In this document: piece by piece, positions 59,101-64,000 of the stretch
Numbering within the stretch: the stretch's first letter is position 1
How the letters are laid out: each line of letters opens with the position of its first letter
Origin: Streptomyces sp. TN58
GTDB taxonomy: Bacteria > Actinomycetota > Actinomycetes > Streptomycetales > Streptomycetaceae
NCBI RefSeq assembly: GCF_001941845.1
Contig: NZ_CP018870.1
Coordinates: 7,106,001 to 7,170,000, forward strand
Direction: 5' to 3'
Length of the DNA stretch: 64,000 bases
Translations under genes and position numbers: made by a program
Notes under the pieces: model-generated
Databases searched by the model: none
What the model was told of the DNA's origin: nothing
The model's input: only the letters and a program-made list of their open reading frames with translations

Positions 59101-60325
59101 CGAACGGGTGGCGGAACCGGACCTGGTCCCGCCCGCACCGGCCCCGTCTTCGGACGTCCCCGGGACGGCGTCCGCCCCCACCGCCCGGTCGGAGGCGCAC
59201 CGGCTGGCCCCGGCCGACCGCTGGCGGCTCCTGCTCGGCCGTGAACGCGACCGGCTCCCGGCCGGCGCCCGCCGCTACGCCCACGCCCTGGACGAGCTGT
59301 ACGGCTCCGGACACGGCGAAGGGGCCGGCGACCTCGGCACCGGCCAGGGACCGGGCCGGGCCGGCGGTCAGGAGGCCTCCTTCCCCACCGCCCGCGAATG
59401 GTCGCAGGAGCTCGAAGCGCTGTTCGGCGCCGACGTACGGGAGGAGGTGCTGGCCGGTGCCGCCGAAGCCGGCCGCACCGACGTGCTCGCCCAGCTCGAC
59501 CCGGCGGCCGTGCGGCCCTCAGTCGAACTGCTGAGCTCGGTGCTGTCCCTCGCCGGGGGAATGCCGGAGGCCCAACTCGCGCGGCTGCGGCCCCTGGTGA
59601 AGCGCCTGGTGGACGAACTCTCCAAGGAACTCGCCACCCGGATGCGGCCGGCCCTCTCGGGCCTCACCACACCACGCCCCTCCCGTCGTCCGGGCGGCGG
59701 ACTCGACCTGGCCCGCACCCTGCGCGCGAACCTCGCGCACGCTCGCCGCCGACCCGACGGCACGGTCGTCGTCGTACCGGAGCGGCCCGTCTTCAGCACC
59801 CGCGCGAGCCGCGAGGCCGACTGGCGGCTCGTCCTGGTCGTCGACGTGTCCGGCTCCATGGAGGCCTCCGTCATCTGGTCGGCCCTGACCGCCGCCGTAC
59901 TGGGCGGCGTGCCCACCCTCTCCACCCACTTCCTCGCCTTCTCCACGCAGGTAGTGGACCTCACCGACCGGGTCGAGGACCCGCTCTCCCTGCTGCTGGA
60001 GGTACGCGTCGGCGGCGGCACGCACATCGCCGCCGGTCTCGCCCACGCCCGCTCGCTGATCACCGTGCCGAGTCGCACCCTCGTCGTCGTGGTCAGCGAC
60101 TTCGAGGAAGGCGGACCGATCGGCGGACTGCTCGGGGAGGTCCGCGCGCTGGCCGCCTCGGGCGCCCATCTGATGGGCTGCGCCGCACTCGACGACACGG
60201 GCACGCCCCGGTACTCGGTCCCGGTCGCACGGCAACTCGTCGCGGCCGGCATGCCTGTGGCCGCCCTCAGTCCTCTCGCCCTCGCCCGCTGGGTGGGCGA
60301 CCGCCTCCGTGGAGAGTCCCGTTGA
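56099..60325 (+). CDS. DUF5682-VWA fusion protein (1408 residues)
   Basis: The TTG at 56099 overlaps the MoxR stop, so this gene is coupled to it. Residues about 1-1000 match the DUF5682 (YehM) pattern: YLIGVRHHSPALAAVV at the start, VLCCDLPLSDPG, MRAVIAGAAAGGHRVAAVIGSFHAPAL, YSFDLLDSRSGYPAGIRDPLWQQ. Two Ala/Ser/Pro low-complexity stretches (about 125-290 and 390-475) split the N-terminal part; the second includes four 9-bp repeats encoding Ala-Ala-Asp. Residues about 1245-1400 are a VWA domain with an intact MIDAS: DVSGS (1249-1253), Thr 1308 in GGGTHIAAGL, and Asp 1334 in SDFEEGG. In E. coli yehM and yehP encode these parts separately; here they are one chain. A metal-dependent substrate adaptor for the ATPase is the likely role. 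Confidence 0.75.
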   Translation: MTHTDPRAAVDALAAARAPYLIGVRHHSPALAAVVPALLDASGADVVCVELPADFQPWLEHLADPETVAPVALAGTGEDGRLAFYPFADFSPELAAIRWARRSGAAVLCCDLPLSDPGWTPRPAVPHPTPPADGPAAPPRAADTTSTSSPTAAAASVSATATDRASASVSSAITAAASGTAPTSAAATASGRAPGPGAGSAPAPGTADVRHAAAVPVPATAAPCAGSASGVASASAAYPSAAPASSGANTPARDAAAGPDAPTAAVPSGTPQAGTAPGGDTAAAGGGPRRAGSFADGLTAAGTGRDGDDLWDRAVEVLAPGCSPEAVRRAALGVGWALREDGPIPDRDLAREAHMRAVIAGAAAGGHRVAAVIGSFHAPALVTPSATAEAEADGPDLPGTTAAPLPTGSAAAESAAARGTDSPPAAGQGSAADAADAADAADGAAPGHAVRSAPGRRPAKADPAESDPAGSVDAAVTSLVPYSFDLLDSRSGYPAGIRDPLWQQAVLQAGGDPERVREAASVAVTGLCRELRRAGHTAGTGEAAETLRLACDLAVLRGLPAPGRGELLEAVTTVLGQGEPLGRGRALAHALEAVLVGAARGRITPHAPRSGLGPSVEAELAELRLPCPEDPAPREIRLDPLRSALDGRREVLLQRLLVCGASYGEPLTVAATGDGTALGTKWRLSWTPSVPARLDLTGVRGVTAAQAAAGTLGETARRAAAEGGPTPAQILAGLAAAARCDLPELVDVRLHEAAAVLPRTATLPELLDAVDLLEALHRGHLPGTSAASRAACAALTGELLEAAVRSLPGLAGSDDPADAAALVAFADRACAHHLGLRTDDALAALAATASPLMQGAALAVRVLLDLDPAEALGDRAAGWIDSTGTADSRRALTRRLAGLLTAAGPLLQSSPAALTPLLDRVEHLADQDFLDRLPALRGGFDALAPAARDRLLDTVTERLGDRVDLALDAPPALLALWAAADAAGLAALKALPLPQPQEPPTERVAEPDLVPPAPAPSSDVPGTASAPTARSEAHRLAPADRWRLLLGRERDRLPAGARRYAHALDELYGSGHGEGAGDLGTGQGPGRAGGQEASFPTAREWSQELEALFGADVREEVLAGAAEAGRTDVLAQLDPAAVRPSVELLSSVLSLAGGMPEAQLARLRPLVKRLVDELSKELATRMRPALSGLTTPRPSRRPGGGLDLARTLRANLAHARRRPDGTVVVVPERPVFSTRASREADWRLVLVVDVSGSMEASVIWSALTAAVLGGVPTLSTHFLAFSTQVVDLTDRVEDPLSLLLEVRVGGGTHIAAGLAHARSLITVPSRTLVVVVSDFEEGGPIGGLLGEVRALAASGAHLMGCAALDDTGTPRYSVPVARQLVAAGMPVAALSPLALARWVGDRLRGESR
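57389..57424 (+). repeat. Four 9-bp coding repeats in the DUF5682-VWA gene
   Basis: GCCGCAGAC occurs three times followed by GCCGCCGAC, encoding a short Ala-Ala-Asp run within a disordered linker of the DUF5682 part. The period keeps the frame, so it can expand or shrink without breaking the protein. Confidence 0.8.
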
Positions 60326-62262
60326 GCACCGAACTGCCGCCCGTCGCACCCGAGGTGCTCGCCGAAGCGGTCGAAAGCCTCACCGCACGGCTGCGCAAGA
60401 AGCTGGACGACGCCACCGCCGCCTGCGCGGACTCCGCCACCCCCGAGGCCGACGGAAGCGTCACCCTGCGTTTCGGCGAGGACGCCCTCGTCACCCTGCG
60501 GCCCGGCCCGGCGGGGACCGTCACCGAGGCCGGACAGGCCACCTGCACCTGCCTGTTGACGCCCCGGTGCCTGCACCGGGCGGCCGCGCTCGGCGCCGCG
60601 CCGCTCGCCGACGCGGCGCCGCCGGAGCCCGCGTCCGAGCCGGCCGGTGCCGTCGCCGAGGGAACGGAGCAGGGGCCGGCGGCCCCATCCGCCGAAGCCC
60701 GCGCCGAAGCCGAAGCCGGCGCCCGCGCCCAAGCCGGAGCCGGAGCCGGATCCGGTTCCGGAGCCCTTGCCGAGCCCGAAGACGAGCCCGTCCCGGCCCT
60801 CACCGGCGCCCAGCTCCGCGCCGCGGCCGCGCTCTGGCACGCCGCCGCGCAGACACTGTCGGCCGGCGTGACCGCCGGGGGAGCCGTCGTCCAGGCCGAG
60901 CTGCTGCGCGCCGCGCACACCGCCCGCCTGGCCGGCCTGCCCCGCGCGGAGGCGGCCGCCCTCCGCGTCGTACGGGGCCTGCGCGCCGCCCGGGAACGCC
61001 GCACCGCGCACCGCCTGGGCGACCTCACCGCTTCCTTCCGCGAACTCCTGCACACCGCCGGGGTACTGGCCTCCGGTACGGCCGGCCCCGCACTGACCGG
61101 TAGCTCCCGGCGCGCCTACACACAGGGCGGCAGCCTCCAGGTGCGGGGCCTGTGCCGGGAACCGGTGCTCTCGGCCACCGGCTACGGCGGGGTCGTCACC
61201 CACGTGATGGCCCCGGACGGCTCCCGCTACTCCGTGTCGGACGTCCGCCCCGGTGGCCTGGCCCGCGCCCGCGGCGCCGGGCGGGCCTCCGTCGCCCTCG
61301 GCGGCGCCACCCTCGACCACGCCGGCCTCGCCCGGGGAGGCCTGCGCATCGTCGGCGCGACCGTCTCCCCGGAAGGCCGGCTCGGCGCCGGACGAGGGGT
61401 CAAGGCGACTCCGCTGCCCGGCGCCGCGTGGGCCGACGGGCCCGCGGCCGCGCTGTTCGCCCGCCCCGCGGCCGAGGCCGTCGCCGCGCTGCAGGCGGCC
61501 CCGGCCGGTGCGGCCGACACGGAAACCGCCCTGATCGGCTGCGATGTCACGGTCGTCGGGGCGTCCGGTGACCACCTCGTCGTCCGCGAGGCAGGACCGA
61601 ACGCACCCCTGCTGAGGCTGCTCCCCGCGCATCCGCACCCGGAGCTGCCGCACACCGAGAACCTGCGGCGCATCGCCTCCTACCCCGGCCTCCGGGTGCG
61701 CGTCCTGGGCCGTCCCGACCTCGACCGCGCCGCCACGCTGCGCCCGCTGGCCGTCGGCCCGGTGCCCGGCGCGCCGTACACGCTGCGGCTGCCCGGGGAA
61801 TGGCTGGGCCGGGCCGATCTCGGCTACGACCGCCTCCAGGGCGAGCACTTCCCGCCGCCGGACGCCGCCGCGGAGACGGCCGAGGCCGCCCCCCTGCCGG
61901 CCGCCGAAGCCCCGGACCCGCTGGCCGAATCTCCTCTGTGGCGGGTGCGCCGCCTGCTGGAGACCGGTGTCGCCGGCGGCCGCCGCGCCGTCGCCGAAGC
62001 GGCCCGCGGTACGGCGGCCCTGGCCGCGCACCACCCGCTGCGCCGGGCCGGCTTCACCGCCGCGGCGGACCTGGCCACCGCCCTGGCGGCCGAGGCCGAC
62101 CGACGCCCGCGCGACGCCTTCGGCCGGCTCGCCGACCCCTCGCCCGACGGCTACGCCTGGGCCTGGCTGGCCGCGGCCACCCACCTGGCGGCGGCGGAGC
62201 GCTCCCTGGTCGCCGCGTCGTGGACGGCTACACCGAACGGAGCCACGCCCCCAGCGCCCTGA
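60322..62262 (+). CDS. SWIM zinc-finger protein of the MoxR-VWA operon
   Basis: A 646-residue protein; TTG 60322 overlaps the VWA stop as TTGA, with GGAGAG upstream. The SWIM motif C75-x-C77-x5-C83-x-H85 (TCTCLLTPRCLH) sits near the N-terminus. An acidic Ala-rich linker covers about 105-155. The long C-terminal part is helical, with sheets around 290-500 (for example RYSVSDVRPGG, LRIVGATVSPEG, IGCDVTVVGASGDHLVVRE). SWIM fingers bind DNA or proteins; the E. coli analogue is YehQ. The 3' end overlaps the convergent HAD-like gene by 35 bp. Confidence 0.75.
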   Translation: MSTELPPVAPEVLAEAVESLTARLRKKLDDATAACADSATPEADGSVTLRFGEDALVTLRPGPAGTVTEAGQATCTCLLTPRCLHRAAALGAAPLADAAPPEPASEPAGAVAEGTEQGPAAPSAEARAEAEAGARAQAGAGAGSGSGALAEPEDEPVPALTGAQLRAAAALWHAAAQTLSAGVTAGGAVVQAELLRAAHTARLAGLPRAEAAALRVVRGLRAARERRTAHRLGDLTASFRELLHTAGVLASGTAGPALTGSSRRAYTQGGSLQVRGLCREPVLSATGYGGVVTHVMAPDGSRYSVSDVRPGGLARARGAGRASVALGGATLDHAGLARGGLRIVGATVSPEGRLGAGRGVKATPLPGAAWADGPAAALFARPAAEAVAALQAAPAGAADTETALIGCDVTVVGASGDHLVVREAGPNAPLLRLLPAHPHPELPHTENLRRIASYPGLRVRVLGRPDLDRAATLRPLAVGPVPGAPYTLRLPGEWLGRADLGYDRLQGEHFPPPDAAAETAEAAPLPAAEAPDPLAESPLWRVRRLLETGVAGGRRAVAEAARGTAALAAHHPLRRAGFTAAADLATALAAEADRRPRDAFGRLADPSPDGYAWAWLAAATHLAAAERSLVAASWTATPNGATPPAP

Positions 62263-62710
62263 CCTCCCCGGCAGTCAGGCCGACGCCCGCATCGACACGG
62301 TGCAACAGCGCCGGGCCCGGATGGCGCTCGTCCACCCAGGCCCGGTCCGCCCCGGTGATCTCGTCGTCGACCCACACGAAAGGCCGCCCCGACGCGTGTT
62401 CGAGGAGGGCGGGTGTCTTCCAGTGGATGCCCCCGCGCCCGTCCTCGTCGGAGGGCTCCGGCCAGGCCACCACGGGCAGCTCCGGCAGCCCGAGCAGCGG
62501 CGCGACGCACGCGTTGGCCTCCGCCATCCAGGTCGTCGCCCACCACAGCTCGCACGGCAGTCCCGCCAACAGCGGCCCGAGCGCCGCGTCCACGCGGGTG
62601 AGCAGGGGATGGGGGCCGCCGTCCCCGGGCGGGTACGGCCCCGCCCCGAAGGGGATGAGCGGTCCGTCGACATCGAGGTAGAGGAGGGGAAGGGTCGTGG
62701 AGCTGGTCAT
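62228..62710 (-). CDS. HAD-like protein (HAD domain of the RNA-repair-protein type)
   Basis: A 160-residue protein with HAD motif I as LYLDVDGPLIPFG (Asp nucleophile and second Asp), CELWWATTWMAEAN, and the acidic motif WVDDEITGAD. This matches the small HAD family found in Swiss-army-knife RNA repair proteins (HAD_SAK_2-like). It may be a phosphatase or nucleic-acid-end-processing enzyme. It is convergent with the SWIM gene and overlaps it by 35 bp. No ligase or polynucleotide kinase is adjacent. Confidence 0.7.
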   Translation of the reverse strand: MTSSTTLPLLYLDVDGPLIPFGAGPYPPGDGGPHPLLTRVDAALGPLLAGLPCELWWATTWMAEANACVAPLLGLPELPVVAWPEPSDEDGRGGIHWKTPALLEHASGRPFVWVDDEITGADRAWVDERHPGPALLHRVDAGVGLTAGEVRALGAWLRSV

Positions 62711-62769
62711 GGCCCCACGGTAGCCCCCGCCCGGTGGGCCGTCGGGGTGGGTGTACTACCGTCGCGGCG

Positions 62770-63489
62770 GTGGCGGACGACGTGGGTGTGACAGAGCGGT
62801 TGTGGCGGTATCCGGTCAAGTCGACGGGCGGTGAGCCGCTGCGCAGTGCGCAGGTCGACCCGCGGGGGCTGGTGGGCGACCGGCTGTACGCGGTGCGGGA
62901 CGCGGCCGGGAAGTTCGGCTCGGGCAAGAACACCCGGCGCTTCCGGCGCATGGACGGACTGCTGCACCTGCGCTCCCGCTACGCGACGGGTGCGGGGGAG
63001 ACGGGCCCGCCCGAACTGCTCGACCCCGACGGGCGCGTGGTGGCCGACCCCACGGCCTTCCTCCGCGCCTACCTCGGCCGTGACGACGTCGAACTGGCCC
63101 GTGAGGGCGAGGTGTCGCACTTCGACCAGCTGCCGATCAGCGTCCTCACCACCGCCACCCTCGACTGGATCCGCCGCCGGCTGCCGGACGTGCCCGTCGA
63201 CGAGCGCCGCTTCCGGCCGAACCTCCTGGTGCGCACGCCTCCCGGTACCCCGCCCTTCGTCGAGGACGAGTGGATCGGCCGACGGGCGCGCCTCGGCGAC
63301 ACTGTGAGCCTGCACTTCCAACGCTCCAGCGAGCGCTGCGTGATGACCAACCAGGCCCAGCAGGACCTCCCGTACTCGCCGCTGGTCCTGAAGGCGATCG
63401 CCGCCGCGCACGACAACCGGCTCGACGTGCTCGCCACGGTCGTCACCCCGGGCACGGTCAGGGTGGGAGACCGTCTCGTCATCGGCTGA
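62770..63489 (+). CDS. MOSC-domain protein
   Basis: A 239-residue protein. The N-terminal MOSC_N beta-barrel (VTERLWRYPVKSTGGEPLRSAQVDPRGLVGDRLYAVRD) is followed by the MOSC core, FDQLPISVLTTATLDWI and ERRFRPNLLVRTP; the conserved Cys is in SSERCVMTNQAQQ. MOSC domains handle sulphur or molybdenum cofactor chemistry. Start is uncertain: GTG 62770 is used; GTG 62782 and 62788 are equally possible and no Shine-Dalgarno is seen. Confidence 0.85.
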   Translation: MADDVGVTERLWRYPVKSTGGEPLRSAQVDPRGLVGDRLYAVRDAAGKFGSGKNTRRFRRMDGLLHLRSRYATGAGETGPPELLDPDGRVVADPTAFLRAYLGRDDVELAREGEVSHFDQLPISVLTTATLDWIRRRLPDVPVDERRFRPNLLVRTPPGTPPFVEDEWIGRRARLGDTVSLHFQRSSERCVMTNQAQQDLPYSPLVLKAIAAAHDNRLDVLATVVTPGTVRVGDRLVIG

Positions 63490-63678
63490 CGCGTCCGGCC
63501 GCGCGGAACCACTTCCGCCGTGGCGGCCTCTTGCCCGCCCGCCGCACCGGTCCGGCCCACCGGCATCCGCACCGGCGCCGGCCGACTGGTTCGACGTGAG
63601 CCGCGACTTCAGGGCGTACCACCGCGCGCACCGCATCCGCCTGGCCGACCAGGTGCCGGTCACGCGGACCGCGGGGCG

Positions 63679-64000
63679 TCACCCAGCCGTCGTGACCCCG
63701 GGCCCGGGCCACCGCTCGTCCCAGAGCGCGCAGTGGTGTTCGCCCCGCGCGTCCACCGTACGGACCCCGTCCGCGCCCGGTGCCAGCGACAGCACCCGCG
63801 CCGACGTGCCCAGCCGCGGCCACGGCGGGGCACCGGGCGCGGCCGGGACACCGGTCCGCGCGAACCCGGTCCAGTAACCCGCCATCCGGTCCGCGAGCCC
63901 CTGCTGCGCCGCGCCCAGCGGGGTGATCGTGAACAGGTACGGCAGTTCGAAACCGTGGGCCGCGCCGAACGGCAGCCCCGGCACCGGCGCCAGCCCCGTG
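63679..64000 (-). CDS. C-terminal part of a type B carboxylesterase, 5' end outside window
   Basis: The frame is open to the window edge, so only the last 107 or so residues are seen. PGLPFGAAHGFELPYLF holds the catalytic His segment typical of para-nitrobenzyl-esterase/carboxylesterase type B enzymes. The C-terminal helix region LADRMAGYWTGFARTGVPAAPGAPPWPRL is also diagnostic. The nucleophile Ser and acid would lie beyond the window. Confidence 0.8.
   Translation of the reverse strand, partial: TGLAPVPGLPFGAAHGFELPYLFTITPLGAAQQGLADRMAGYWTGFARTGVPAAPGAPPWPRLGTSARVLSLAPGADGVRTVDARGEHHCALWDERWPGPGVTTAG

Noticed and set aside
63490..63678. A short plus-strand fragment reading WFDVSRDFRAYHRAHRIRLADQVP between the MOSC and esterase genes
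   Set aside because: It looks protein-like but has no plausible start, no stop-bounded domain and overlaps the esterase gene end; too short to call.
1..64000. tRNA, rRNA, CRISPR array, insertion sequence, integrase or attachment site
   Set aside because: I looked for cloverleaf-like tRNA sequences, repeated spacers, transposase or integrase motifs and terminal repeats and saw none; a tool-based scan would be needed to be certain.

Overview
The window is chromosomal DNA of a high-GC actinomycete, almost certainly a Streptomyces. Third codon positions are nearly all G or C, GTG and TTG starts are common, and neighbouring genes are often coupled by ATGA, GTGA or TTGA overlaps. The gene families also fit: paired two-component systems, SWIM/MoxR/VWA genes, and small DUF proteins typical of Streptomyces. 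I see no rRNA, tRNA, CRISPR array, insertion sequence, integrase or origin. No gene-free stretch exceeds 300 bases. Both window edges cut a gene.

Layout. 1-8.9 kb: the 3' end of a secreted malectin-domain protein, a degenerate beta-lactamase-fold gene, a cytochrome P450 with an unknown partner, a gluconokinase/FadR-type regulator pair, and an ABC exporter behind a MerR-type promoter. 9-15.9 kb: a membrane-anchored adenylation-like protein, a GNAT/ATP-grasp fusion, a DUF350 membrane protein, and an acyltransferase/hydrolase pair. 16-26.9 kb: a two-component system, an AEC-type carrier, a secreted trypsin-like protease, a Tat-exported flavoprotein oxidase, small enzymes, and two divergent NIS siderophore synthetases. 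27-30.8 kb: a GntR/HutC regulator and an OpuA-type glycine betaine importer whose permease and binding protein are fused. 30.9-35.3 kb: an MMPL exporter divergent from a second two-component system. 35.4-48.7 kb: a mixed region with a CAP-domain protein, LysR, MFS/TetR, an XRE-TPR regulator, an M64 peptidase, VOC proteins, a 2OG-Fe(II) oxygenase, a lipase-like hydrolase, a GNAT enzyme and a frameshifted HNH nuclease gene.

48.8-62.3 kb is the most striking part. It holds a compact five-gene operon: a DUF4132/MolR-like protein, a 1639-residue uncharacterised protein, a MoxR-type AAA+ ATPase, a giant DUF5682-VWA fusion and a SWIM zinc-finger protein. All four junctions are on one strand, and three of them overlap by 4 nt. 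The set resembles the poorly understood Escherichia coli yehI-yehL-yehM-yehP-yehQ locus. The fifth junction element, a strong hairpin just before the ATPase gene, and a second hairpin in the operon leader suggest post-transcriptional control.

The window closes with a HAD-like protein, a MOSC protein and the 3' end of a type B carboxylesterase.
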